Positions 1 to 9,216 of a stretch of 64,000 bases of DNA are shown here, in pieces. Both the position numbers and the translations under genes were made by a program. Position 1 is the first letter of the stretch; each line of letters opens with the position of its first letter. Below the pieces are notes generated by a model that was given only the letters and a program-made list of their open reading frames with translations, had not been told where the DNA came from and did no database searches. Source of the stretch: Candidatus Competibacteraceae bacterium (lineage in GTDB: Bacteria; Pseudomonadota; Gammaproteobacteria; Competibacterales; Competibacteraceae); NCBI GenBank assembly GCA_016712625.1, contig JADJQQ010000031.1:58081-122080 (forward strand), given 5' to 3'.

Positions 1-2
1 TT

Positions 3-257
3 TTGGTGAAGGTCATCACGGTGCTGGTGATGATGGCCATTGCCGGTGGCGTCGTGATGCTGGGTTTTGGCGTGATGGGGGGCGTGGGTGATGTCGTTAC
101 CGCCGTGAGTGACGCCCGCCGGCATGGCGAGTGGGGCGTCTTTATCAAAAACGTCGCCTTTATCATTGCCGTTCTTGTCGTCGCGGCGGTGTTGATTGCG
201 TTAGTCATGGAGTGGATGAACAACCTCACCATTAATCCCACCATCACCATCGGTTGA
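3..257 (+). CDS. ICE membrane protein, TIGR03745-like (5' end outside window)
   Basis: Small inner-membrane protein of the ICE-type conjugation machinery. Two hydrophobic segments are visible (about residues 5-30 and 48-68), separated by a short polar stretch that includes DARRHGEW. This layout and its position directly before the TIGR03750, TIGR03746 and TIGR03749 homologues match the TIGR03745 family. Family members are usually somewhat longer and begin with a signal-like segment, so the true start probably lies left of the window and the TTG at the first position is not a reliable start. It is followed after 7 bases by the next transfer gene. Confidence 0.7.
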   Translation: MVKVITVLVMMAIAGGVVMLGFGVMGGVGDVVTAVSDARRHGEWGVFIKNVAFIIAVLVVAAVLIALVMEWMNNLTINPTITIG

Positions 258-264
258 AGGCATC

Positions 265-618
265 ATGAAGCCAGACCAGACACTCCATCAACTGGATCGT
301 GAGCCGCTGGTGTATTTCGGCTGTACCTGGACAGAAATTAAAGCCGCCCTGCATCAATCGGGTGCGGCGGCCGTCATCGTCCTGGTGGGTTTAGTGATGC
401 TCCTGCGCTCGCCCGTCGTGTTAGCCCTGGTGTTGGTGGGGTGGCTGGCCCTAGCGTATGCCCTCTTGCACCGAATTCATCGGTTCCGAGCCGGAAAGCC
501 CTTGTATTTTGAAAGGCACCGCAAAACGGTCAGCGGGGCCGCCTTCATCAAAGCCGGACGCCGCTATCAATACAGTCGGCGCGCTCGACGAGGCCCCCCG
601 GCCAGCCCGCATCCTTGA
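265..618 (+). CDS. ICE conjugal transfer protein, TIGR03750-like
   Basis: 117-aa membrane protein of the type IV secretion cluster. After a polar N-terminus (REPLVYFGCTWTEI) come two adjacent hydrophobic segments (about residues 34-68), then a basic C-terminus. The family is found between TIGR03745 and TIGR03746 members in PFL_47xx-type ICEs, which is the order seen here. The ATG lies 7 bases after the previous stop. The last 20 or so residues are unusually rich in Arg and Pro, so the end may be affected by a base error, but no better frame is obvious. The exact role in the transfer complex is unknown. Confidence 0.7.
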   Translation: MKPDQTLHQLDREPLVYFGCTWTEIKAALHQSGAAAVIVLVGLVMLLRSPVVLALVLVGWLALAYALLHRIHRFRAGKPLYFERHRKTVSGAAFIKAGRRYQYSRRARRGPPASPHP

Positions 619-647
619 TTTCACGGACTTTACGAGAGCGTGCTGTT

Positions 648-1280
648 ATGTCAGACGCCAAGACGTATACCCATCAGATAGAGCAGCAGTTGCGATACCG
701 CAACCGTATTATCTACCTCCTCCTGGCGTTACTTGCCCTATTCGGTATTGGATGGCTGCGGATGCCCACCTTACTCAACGTGCACGTGCCGCCGGATTTA
801 AGTCGGCCCCAGATTATTAAACCTAATGAGATTTGGCCTGCGAACGTCTATGCCTTCGCAGAAAATCTGATTACACAGTTGAACTACTGTCATGAAGATT
901 GCGCGGTTGATTATCCCAAGAATCTCAACGCGATTCGGGATTACATCACCGAGCGCTGCCATGCCGATCTTCATCTCCATCAGCAGCGTAATGAAAGCCT
1001 CTACAGCAGCCGTACCCGCCGCTTGCTACCGGGGGCTGAAAGCCTCTTCGATCCAAAAAACGTGACACGCCTCGGCAAAGACGCCTGGGAAGTCCATATG
1101 GAATTTTTGCTGGAAGAACACGTTAAAGGCATCGAAACCCGTAACCGTCGTTATCACTATCCGATCCGCATCGTGCATTACGCCACCCCCTTGGAGCGCA
1201 ATCCCTATCAACTGGCGTTTGATTGTTACCTGCCACCGGGGCCGCAACCCGTGGACACTGTGGCGGCGCCAACGCCCTAA
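648..1280 (+). CDS. ICE transfer protein, TIGR03746-like
   Basis: 210-aa bitopic protein: a short cytoplasmic N-terminus, one transmembrane helix at about residues 18-36 (IIYLLLALLALFGIGWL), then a periplasmic domain. This architecture and position are typical of the TIGR03746 (PFL_4703) ICE family, which sits where TraE/VirB8-like inner-membrane assembly factors occur in other systems. I chose the ATG preceded by GAGAG rather than an upstream in-frame start, because the resulting protein begins just before the membrane segment as in the family. The next gene begins 12 bases after the stop. Confidence 0.75.
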   Translation: MSDAKTYTHQIEQQLRYRNRIIYLLLALLALFGIGWLRMPTLLNVHVPPDLSRPQIIKPNEIWPANVYAFAENLITQLNYCHEDCAVDYPKNLNAIRDYITERCHADLHLHQQRNESLYSSRTRRLLPGAESLFDPKNVTRLGKDAWEVHMEFLLEEHVKGIETRNRRYHYPIRIVHYATPLERNPYQLAFDCYLPPGPQPVDTVAAPTP

Positions 1281-1292
1281 AGGACACTCGCG

Positions 1293-2465
1293 ATGACAAC
1301 CCCTGTATCGACCCACATGTTACCGAGGGTGCTACGGCGTCCGGTCTGGACGCTGGCGTTCGTGTGCGGGCTGGCCCTTACGGCTCAGGCCCAATCGCCG
1401 TCAAACCCCTTACCCTCGACTCCTGCCCCGACGATAGGGGGCCTTACCGTGGGGTCGGTCACGACGCAACCCACGACGTTCAACAGCGCCCCATCCGCCA
1501 CGTCCGTCGATGCGGCGGTCGCGCCGACGCCCACGGCAGCGCCGGTATCGCCCACCGCAATATCCGCCGAGACGGCCACGACACCGGTCTCCGGGCGCGC
1601 GCCTGTAGCCCCAGGGCCCCCAGGGCCGACCGCACCGACAGCCACAGCCCAGGCCCTCTGGCAAGGTTCGCCGATACCGCTTCGACTCAAAGTCGGCGCG
1701 GAACGCCGCATCGATTTCCCGGAACCCATCGCGGATATCGATATTCCGAACACTGTGGGCCGTCAATCCCGCATCGTGCTCTCACCCACGGGCCAACTCC
1801 ACTGGCTGGCACGGGAACCCTTTGCCGCCGTTCGGGTATTGGCCACCGCCGTCAGCGGCACGTTGTATCAGTTTGATGCTGAAGCCCACACCGACGGCGA
1901 CACGCCAGACCCGCTGGTTTTACGTGATCCGATCCTAGACGCCACTGCTGATGCCAAGGCCAATGCACCGACGGATCAAGCACGCTTGGAAGCGGCGGCG
2001 GGGGCCTTGATTCCGGCCTTTTTGCAACAAGGCGCGGGCGCCTCAGGCGCGGCGGGGGCAACAGCACGCCCTGATTATGCGACCCTCACCCGTTTTGCAC
2101 TGGCGCACTATTCCGGACCTGCCCGGTTGATTCCCAAGCTGGATGCGACTCGGGTTGATGTACGACCCATCGCGGTACGCGACTGGGTGCGGCTACCCGC
2201 TACGGGCCTTGCCATCACGCCGTTACGGCAATGGAAAGTGAATAACCTCCATGTCACGGCGGTCGGCGTGTACAACGGCAGCGACACGGCAATTCCTTTC
2301 GAGCCCAAAGCGCTACGAGGGCGCTTGCTGTTCGCCGCCGCCCTCCACCCCACGGTCGCACCGAAAGGAAGCGGTCATAACGGTAGCGTCTGGGCCGTCA
2401 TCACAGAACAACCTTTTAATCAGGCGGTGATCCCTCATGTCACTCCCCTCGTTCTCCCTAAGTAA
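1293..2465 (+). CDS. ICE protein TIGR03749-like (TraK/VirB9-like position)
   Basis: 390-aa secreted protein with a signal peptide (hydrophobic core WTLAFVCGLALTAQA, residues about 19-33), then a low-complexity Pro/Thr/Ala linker to about residue 125 and a structured region with IPLRLKVGAERRIDFPEPI. TIGR03749 (PFL_4704) proteins occupy this slot and probably act as the periplasmic or outer-membrane core component, in the manner of TraK or VirB9. The 3' end overlaps the next gene by 29 bases. The long Pro/Thr linker is more extended than I expect for the family. Confidence 0.75.
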   Translation: MTTPVSTHMLPRVLRRPVWTLAFVCGLALTAQAQSPSNPLPSTPAPTIGGLTVGSVTTQPTTFNSAPSATSVDAAVAPTPTAAPVSPTAISAETATTPVSGRAPVAPGPPGPTAPTATAQALWQGSPIPLRLKVGAERRIDFPEPIADIDIPNTVGRQSRIVLSPTGQLHWLAREPFAAVRVLATAVSGTLYQFDAEAHTDGDTPDPLVLRDPILDATADAKANAPTDQARLEAAAGALIPAFLQQGAGASGAAGATARPDYATLTRFALAHYSGPARLIPKLDATRVDVRPIAVRDWVRLPATGLAITPLRQWKVNNLHVTAVGVYNGSDTAIPFEPKALRGRLLFAAALHPTVAPKGSGHNGSVWAVITEQPFNQAVIPHVTPLVLPK

Positions 2466-4085
2466 ATGGGCGGTGGTGGGCCTGGGCACCGCCTTGCTCG
2501 GTGGCGTCTACTGGCTGACAGCGCTCAATCCTGCTCCCACCGCACCGTCAAAAGCGCGTACGGAAACCCCCACGCTACGGCGGGGTGATGACCCGACGTA
2601 TGCCGATGAGTTGCGCACCATGAGCGCGCTGCTGCAAGACATGCGCTACCGGTTTGATCAATCCGAAAACCAGCGCCTGCTGGCACAGGAACAATCGGCC
2701 CGCGACATGAAAGAGGCGGTGCGCAATGCGACTCAACAGTCCAAACAAGAGGTCGACCGCCTAGCGCAGACCTTGCGCGAAACGCGCGAAGCGGCGGAAC
2801 AGAAAATCAAAGAGGCGACGGCGGCGGCTTCACAAGATCCGCGCTTAAAAGCAGAGATTGAGCGCCTGACGCGGGAAATCAATGAACTGCGAGCCACGCC
2901 GGCATCCCGCCGTGACAACCTTCAAGGCCAAGGGTCGGGGAGTAGCACGAACCATGCCAAAGCCGGGGGTGACTCCGAAGCGAATCGTGTCATCACGACA
3001 CCGCGGAGACCAAACAGGTTTTACAAAATGATACCGGCCCGGGAACACCGCAACTGGCGCCGGGTGTCTTGGACGGATTGCGCCAGGTGAGCGGATTGGA
3101 GGGCTTGGCGGATCGCTTGGCCGGCGCTACCAGCCATGAGAATGCGGGAGCGGCGTCGACGGCCCGCACCCGTTTGACCACGGGTCTTGGGGGTGATTAC
3201 ATGACCATCACGCCGTATATCGCGGGTGGTGGGACCGCTCGCGCCTTGGCGACGAACCCGCGCCAACCGGTGGCCACCGTATCGTACCAACCCAAACGCT
3301 ATCCGTTCACGGTCAAAGCCGATAAAGACGGGGCCTCGGCCGTCATTCCCGTGTACACGATCCCGGATGCAGCCACCCTGGTCAACAATGCGATGATGAC
3401 GCCGCTGGTGGGTCGCGTCCCGTTTATGGGCCGTCTGACCGATCCGTTCCGCTTCAAGCTCATCACCGGCGCCGCTAATCTCGCGGCCAATGGCTTGCAC
3501 ATACCCGGTATCGCCAACGCCGTCTGGACGGGCTATGCCGTCGGGGTGAGGGAACAATCGTGCGTGCGCGCGTATGTCGATACGGTCACGTTTGTCTTTA
3601 CCGATGGCCGCATCCATACCGTCCATCGCGGTAAGGGCAACACGGGATCGGGTGGCGCTGTGTCTGTCAATGACAATCTGGGCTATCTCACGGACCCGTG
3701 GGGGAAACCCTGTCTGCGGGGCCAATTCTTCGACAATGCCGGAAGCTATTTAAAAGATCGTGGCATCGCCGCGTTTCTGGATGGCCTGGCGAATGCCTAC
3801 GCCAATTCCCAGGTCACGGTAGATCGCTCGGCGTATGGCCTTAACAGCTATGTCTCCGGCAATACCTACGAATACGCCCTCGGTAAAGGGATCAGCGGCG
3901 CCACCGGCGAAATTGCCAATTACGTTCGCGAACGCGCCAGCGATGCCTTTGATGTGGTGTATGTCCCGCCAGGGCAGAACGTTCAAATTTTCGTTGAAGC
4001 GGAAATACCGATCAACTACGACACCGCTGGTCGCAAATTGCAGTACGCCTATGGCGAGGGAGGTTCGTATGCCCCGTTGGATTAA
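2437..4085 (+). CDS. ICE protein TIGR03752-like (TraB/VirB10-like), frameshifted
   Basis: Inner-membrane-anchored scaffold of the type IV secretion channel, in the TraB/VirB10 position. The N-terminal part has one transmembrane helix (residues about 10-30), then a coiled coil rich in Glu, Arg and Gln (about residues 60-150). Reading continues in another frame downstream: the segment around LAPGVLDGLRQVSGLEGLADR and the globular domain to the end. The frames join between about 2973 and 3000, consistent with one base lost. The downstream frame has stops at 2943 and 2970, so the join must lie after them. The gene overlaps the lipoprotein start by 17 bases, supporting transcriptional coupling. 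Whether the lesion is real or a sequencing error cannot be told. Confidence 0.75.
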
Positions 4086-4284
4086 TAATGCCTACCGCCT
4101 GGTGGGGACGAGTTGGCTGTGCATGGCCTTAGTCGGCTGTTCGCTAGGGCCACGACCCAAAGACCTGTTACCGGATGAAGGCCCCACCACCCGGGAGGTG
4201 TATGACCGCCATATAAGCGGGCAGATCGCCACGCCGATCACGACCCCGCCTGCCACCACCTCATCGCACGGGGGGGTGTTCTAA
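4069..4284 (+). CDS. ICE lipoprotein, N-terminal half of TIGR03751-like
   Basis: 71-aa predicted lipoprotein with a lipobox LVGC after a hydrophobic stretch (residues about 12-24). The mature part contains LLPDEGPTTREVYDRH, which resembles the N-terminal half of TIGR03751 transfer lipoproteins as I remember them. The start is the ATG following GAGGGAGG inside the end of the preceding gene. Its TAA overlaps the ATG of the next lipoprotein by one base. The family is normally a single longer lipoprotein, so the function may be split between these two genes. Confidence 0.6.
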   Translation: MPRWINNAYRLVGTSWLCMALVGCSLGPRPKDLLPDEGPTTREVYDRHISGQIATPITTPPATTSSHGGVF

Positions 4285-4634
4285 TGTGCGCTCACTCACT
4301 AAAGCGGATCATGGCGATCACCCTGATCGCGACGTTGGCCGCCTGCCAAACCCCGCCACCACCCGCTGAGCCGATCCAGGCGGATGTGCACTTTGACGAA
4401 GGAGCCGTACCCGTGGCCGCCGAGGCCCAGTCCGCCACCGCCAGTGGAACGAAGGCCTTGGCCGCCTTTCAGCAAGATTTTCAGCAGGTGCCTAATCCCG
4501 ACATTCTGGGCTATGTCTACCCGCACTTCAGCGGTTCGTTGCCGGTGCCGGGGTATTACACCGCGTTTCCTTTGCGTGACCGGGCCCATTATGCCCAACT
4601 GGGCGAAGGCCACTACCCAGGAGTGGCCCCGTGA
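4284..4634 (+). CDS. ICE lipoprotein, C-terminal half of TIGR03751-like
   Basis: 116-aa predicted lipoprotein: signal segment MAITLIATLAAC with the lipidated Cys at about residue 21. The mature part ends with VPNPDILGYVYPHFSG and PVPGYYTAFPL, a motif pair I associate with the C-terminal half of TIGR03751 transfer lipoproteins. It starts on the last base of the previous stop codon and its own stop overlaps the GTG of the virB4-like gene, so the three are probably translationally coupled. It would be exported and anchored to the outer membrane as part of the secretion apparatus. Confidence 0.65.
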   Translation: MCAHSLKRIMAITLIATLAACQTPPPPAEPIQADVHFDEGAVPVAAEAQSATASGTKALAAFQQDFQQVPNPDILGYVYPHFSGSLPVPGYYTAFPLRDRAHYAQLGEGHYPGVAP

Positions 4635-7438
4635 ACGTCAATCCCGCCGCCTCGGATTATGTGGCCGTGCATTGGTGGCAGCAATTGCTCCATCGCTTTA
4701 TCGGCGATTGGCCGTTACGCGGCGCCACGGTCCCGTTCGATCAAGAAACGTTCCGTGACCTGTTTCGCGTCTATCCATCCTTTTCCGATTTTCTACCGCT
4801 GACCGGTTATGACGCTGAAAACGGCGTTTTTCTGCTCGATGACGGGGTTTCCGTCGGTGCGGCCTTTCGGCTCTTTGCCGCGGATTTAGATGCGCGCTCG
4901 CCAGAACGACAAGCCGCTTTTCGTGCCGAACTCGATCATGTCTTACGGCTATTACCGATGGATGATGATGAGTTTCCGTATGTCGTGCAGATCTATCTGG
5001 AAAATCGAGAGCCCATCAATCTGGCGAGCCTGCTAGAAGCGGCCACCGACCCTGAGATTCGTGAAACCGCGTTTTCAACGGCGTGGTTTGCAGAAACCCG
5101 CACACATTTTGACTTGATGTGCGCGCCCCGAGGCCTGTTTGAAGATGCCCGCATTAGCCATTCTGGCGAACAACCCAAAGGGTGGCGGGCCGTCGAGCAA
5201 CAGATTCACGCGTGCATCTTTCGCAAAGCGCCCGCGAAGGAATGGAAGCATCGGCGCTATACGTCGGCGCAATTATTCAATCAAGCGATAGGCCCGTGGC
5301 TCGGTGGTCTTGAAGGGTTGGGTCTTGGCGTCAAACGGTTGGATGAAGCCGAGGTACGGGCCTGGCTCTTGCCGCTATTAACCCCCCACGTCATGGGATA
5401 TGCCACCCCCACGGCCTATGTCAATGACCAACCGCTGCCACCGCCGGAGCAGCGCGGCGCCGGGTGGGATTTTGCCCAGCACCTGGTGCAGATTCCGCCC
5501 GAACCGATCAAACACCGCGATGACGAACGCGACCGGGGTGTCTGGAAATTCGGGCCAAGCTACCAACGCTACCTGACACTGCACGGCATCGCGTTTACCC
5601 CAGTCGATGGGGTATTCACGTTGGATCGACAAGTAGATCGGGCGGTGACCGCCTGCCCGTGGGATCGCCTGCCGCCCGAAACCGTGATGTGCTGGACGTT
5701 GACCCCCCGTTCCCCGGTCGTCATCGAAACCTATCTCGATGGCCTGCAAGTCAAGGTTGAAAATACCCGCTCGGATAGCGCTGGAGCCGCCGCCGAACAA
5801 CTCCAGGAGGCGCGGGCCGCCCTACGAAACGATCAACGGATTTTCAGTCTCCAAATGGGTCTTTATCTGCGCGCGAGCAGTTTGGCGGAGTTGGATGAAC
5901 GCACCCAAGTCGCCGGTAATGTCTTGGGGCCGGTCGGTTTATCGCCGATTCCGCCCCGCTACGATCTGATTGCCGATGACAGTTTTGTGCGCAATCTGCC
6001 GTTTGTCTATGACCCGCGGTTTGATCGTACCCACAGCCTCCGCGCGCGATTGGCCTACACTGGCCATATTGCGGCCGTATTACCGTTATTTGGCCGCTCC
6101 ACCGGTACGGGGCATCCCTGTTTCGTCGGATGGCACCGACGCGATGGCCAAACCTTTAACATCAATTTCTATGATCCGCGAGACCGGCGCCGGGTGGCCC
6201 ACACCGTTTTATTTGGTCCCACAGGTTCTGGCAAATCAGCCACGGCTATTGGCATGGCGCTGTCGTCGATGGCCGTCAATCGCCCCCGTCAAATCATCAT
6301 CGAAAAAGGCAATTCGTTTGGATTGATGTGCGCTTATTACAAAAGCTTGAACGTACAAGTCCGTGAAATCCTCTTTAATCCCAACCGCGATGTCTGTTAT
6401 CCGCCGTATGTCGAAACGCAGAAAGCATTAGCCGAGCATCGTCAAGAGTTACACCTGGAAGACGATGACGATCAGCGCTCGTATTTAGCAGAAATGCTTT
6501 ATATGACCGAACTCATGATTACCGGCGGTCGCACGCGTGAAATTGAGGCGCTCACCGTCTCTGATCGAGCCGCCATTCAAAAGGCTTTGATTAACGCACT
6601 CGAAGCCAGTGAATTAGCCGGTCAACCCCATGCGCGCCCGTGGGATGTGTATCAAGCCTTGCGCCAAATGGCCAACGATGAACAGATCCCGGAGATTCGT
6701 CTCTCCATGCGCCGCATGGCCGACGCCATTGAATTATGGACGCAAGGTCCGCGCGGCCATTTTTTCAACCGCTTCGGCGTCGGTTTTGATCCGGCGGATG
6801 ATGTCATTCATATCGACCTGGGGATGCTCACCGGGAGCGGTAATGATGACATGCTGGCGGTCGCCATCTTGTCACTACTGGCGACGATCACTGCCTGGAG
6901 TGAACGTAATCAAGCCTCTGGCCGGCACACGGAGGTGTGGTTTGATGAGGCCCACTACATCAGTAAAACCGAACTTACGGTGAAGGGTTTTATCGTCGGC
7001 ACCAAGGTTTGGCGCAAGCTCCATACCTGGCTCACCTTTGCCACCCAGGACTTTTCTGATACCAGCGATCTCGCCCGCCAAATCCTATCCCAAGCGGAAT
7101 TTTGGGTGCTGCTGTCAATGGGCGCGGATGAAAGCCGTAAGATCGCGCACTTTCGGGACTTATCCGCCGAAGAACAACACCTGATCACCATGGCCCTGAA
7201 AGAACCCGGTCACTATGTCGAGGGCGTGTTGTTTTCGGAAAAATGCGCGCCCGCTTTATTGCGTTTCGTGCTACCCGCGCTCGCGCTCGCGCTCGCTCAA
7301 ACCGACGGTGAAGAAAAGAATCGGCGGCAGCAACTGATGAAAGAACACGGCATTAGCGAACTCGCCGCCGTTTTCAAAGTGGCGGACGAGATTACCGCCC
7401 GTCGTCGTCAGTATGCACTGGAGGAGGAGGGCGCATGA
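4631..7438 (+). CDS. VirB4/TraC-family conjugation ATPase (TIGR03744-like)
   Basis: 935-aa cytoplasmic ATPase that energises pilus assembly and substrate transfer. The C-terminal half carries a Walker A (GPTGSGKSATAIG, about residue 530) and a Walker B (EVWFDEAHYI, about residue 770). The N-terminal half is the VirB4-specific domain. The length fits the ICE subgroup (about 930-950). The start is GTG, overlapping the previous stop by four bases (GTGA). The end overlaps the next gene by four bases. The frame is intact throughout, making this one of the best preserved genes of the cluster. Confidence 0.93.
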   Translation: MNVNPAASDYVAVHWWQQLLHRFIGDWPLRGATVPFDQETFRDLFRVYPSFSDFLPLTGYDAENGVFLLDDGVSVGAAFRLFAADLDARSPERQAAFRAELDHVLRLLPMDDDEFPYVVQIYLENREPINLASLLEAATDPEIRETAFSTAWFAETRTHFDLMCAPRGLFEDARISHSGEQPKGWRAVEQQIHACIFRKAPAKEWKHRRYTSAQLFNQAIGPWLGGLEGLGLGVKRLDEAEVRAWLLPLLTPHVMGYATPTAYVNDQPLPPPEQRGAGWDFAQHLVQIPPEPIKHRDDERDRGVWKFGPSYQRYLTLHGIAFTPVDGVFTLDRQVDRAVTACPWDRLPPETVMCWTLTPRSPVVIETYLDGLQVKVENTRSDSAGAAAEQLQEARAALRNDQRIFSLQMGLYLRASSLAELDERTQVAGNVLGPVGLSPIPPRYDLIADDSFVRNLPFVYDPRFDRTHSLRARLAYTGHIAAVLPLFGRSTGTGHPCFVGWHRRDGQTFNINFYDPRDRRRVAHTVLFGPTGSGKSATAIGMALSSMAVNRPRQIIIEKGNSFGLMCAYYKSLNVQVREILFNPNRDVCYPPYVETQKALAEHRQELHLEDDDDQRSYLAEMLYMTELMITGGRTREIEALTVSDRAAIQKALINALEASELAGQPHARPWDVYQALRQMANDEQIPEIRLSMRRMADAIELWTQGPRGHFFNRFGVGFDPADDVIHIDLGMLTGSGNDDMLAVAILSLLATITAWSERNQASGRHTEVWFDEAHYISKTELTVKGFIVGTKVWRKLHTWLTFATQDFSDTSDLARQILSQAEFWVLLSMGADESRKIAHFRDLSAEEQHLITMALKEPGHYVEGVLFSEKCAPALLRFVLPALALALAQTDGEEKNRRQQLMKEHGISELAAVFKVADEITARRRQYALEEEGA

Positions 7439-8779
7439 CCCCATTTCGCCAAACCACGACCCCTGTTTCCGCACCCCTCTTGCCGTGGTTACTCGCCGCC
7501 GCCTTAGCAATGGGGCCTGTCCTCGGCCCACGGCTACGACCGGTTCTCAATCTCATCCCCGTCGCGTCTGCGCAAAGCCGCATCGATGAACTAAAAAGGG
7601 CAAAAGGGAGCGGGGTACGTTCTGACGATATTCCCACCGGTGAAAGCGGTTGGGCCTTTCGACTCGGTAGCGGTGCGGACACCGATAACTTGATTCCGGC
7701 GACCTACAGCCAGAAATACGATATTTCAGCCAATTTCAGCGCCGGTTTTGGCTACACCTGTGGCGCGTTTGATCCCTTTGATTCCGTCGAGCAAATGATC
7801 AACTCGGCCATTGAGAAATTCAAACAGTTGCCGCAGAAATTTGTACAAGCCGCGCAAGCGGCGGCGGTGGGGGTTACCGGCCTACATCTTAAACAAGCTC
7901 AATCCCTCCTTGTATAACGTCGTCACCAAGCAACTGGATGAAGCGTTTCGGTTGTTTGATGTCAATTTTAAGGATTGCCAACAAATCGAGCGCGAAGTGG
8001 CCCTGGGGCAAAACCCCTATCACAACCTGGTGCAAGCCGGCGTCAGCGACCGGATGCGGGTAGAGCTGGGCTTTGGGGGTTCCGGCACGATTGACGATCG
8101 GATGCGGACGGTACGCACCGAAAGCGCAAAAAACGGCGTCGTGATGGCCGATGGCAAACGCTATGGCGGCGAAGGCCAACCGCCGGTTGAACCCACTAAA
8201 AATGTGCTGCAAGCCGGTTATAACCTGTTAGTCGACCGGGGGGTGGGCGAATCCGGTGAGCCAGGCTCTGGCGCCAATGCCAAACATCCCATCACAGTGC
8301 TCTTTAAATCACCCGATGAATTGGTCAAATTCATCACGGATATCTACGGCAATCAAGCATTTACACTCACCAAAACCGGTCCTACCCAATCAAAGCCGGG
8401 GACCGGGTATTTAAAAAATTACATCGAAACCCGTGACAACACGATTGATGAACTGCAGAAATATGTCCGCAAAGAGACTGACCGCAAGGCGTTTGAAGAG
8501 AAAACTCGGCTGTTGGTTCCGCCGGCGGCTATCGATGAGATGCGTCAATTGCCGCCCTACGAGCAGAGTATCGCGATTGACGATCAAGCCCGCACCTTTG
8601 CGCTGGATCAGCTCAAGCTCAAATACGACTATGCGTTGCAAGCCCTGCAAACGGGGTTGCAAGAACCCAATATCGCCCAGAGCGAAGCCTACGAAGTGGT
8701 GTCACGGGAAGCCACCAAGCTGCGCTATACCATGCTGGATGACATCCAGCATATCAATACCGCGCAGTTCTTGCGCTGA
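7435..8779 (+). CDS. ICE protein TIGR03755-like (PFL_4711 family), frameshifted
   Basis: Secreted transfer protein with a signal-like N-terminus (LLPWLLAAALAMGPVL), preceded by the ribosome site GAGGAGGAGG. The first frame ends shortly after the segment AQAAAVG; the protein clearly continues in another frame as LPAYILNKLNPSLYN and then EVALGQNPYHNLVQAG, motifs typical of PFL_4711 proteins. The join falls in a run of five G at 7869-7873, consistent with one extra G. The family works with TraG and a TraU-like protein at the periplasmic side. The TraU-like and TIGR03757 genes that usually precede it are not present here. Confidence 0.78.
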
Positions 8780-8790
8780 GGCCCGCGGGT

Positions 8791-9195
8791 ATGTGGCGCA
8801 AAATGGGGATCGTCGCGGGCGTTGTCGTCGCGCTAGCCGGGGTCACGTTTCTAGCCCCGCGCCTGTTGCAGACCGTGAATACCGGCCATTTGAATACCCT
8901 TCAATCCATGACGGACACCATCTGGTGGCCCGCCACCCTCGCGCGCGTCGGGGTGTATGCGGTGCTGGGTTGGCTCGTCTACCCCGCCTGGATCGATGGC
9001 CACCGACGACAGGTGCACGACACCCTCGCGACGTTGCCCGGCGATCGGGCGGAGACTGGGGCGTCCCGTGCACAGCTCGCCGCCCGACTGGCCGTATTGG
9101 CTTCCGCACGGACGCGGGGTCATTGGATTTTCCTCTCCTTGGTGGGCAGTGATCTGCTGATCGCCCAGCTCCCCTATTACCTGACTCAACACTAG
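8791..9195 (+). CDS. Small membrane protein of the transfer cluster
   Basis: 134-aa protein with hydrophobic segments at about residues 5-25, 46-65 and 110-130. In related ICEs a short membrane protein of this size lies between the PFL_4711 gene and TraG, so it is probably a conjugation accessory component. I do not recognise a named family. It begins 11 bases after the previous stop and ends 21 bases before traG, consistent with one operon. Confidence 0.6.
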   Translation: MWRKMGIVAGVVVALAGVTFLAPRLLQTVNTGHLNTLQSMTDTIWWPATLARVGVYAVLGWLVYPAWIDGHRRQVHDTLATLPGDRAETGASRAQLAARLAVLASARTRGHWIFLSLVGSDLLIAQLPYYLTQH

Positions 9196-9216
9196 GGCCT
9201 ACGCGGTGAGGCAGCC

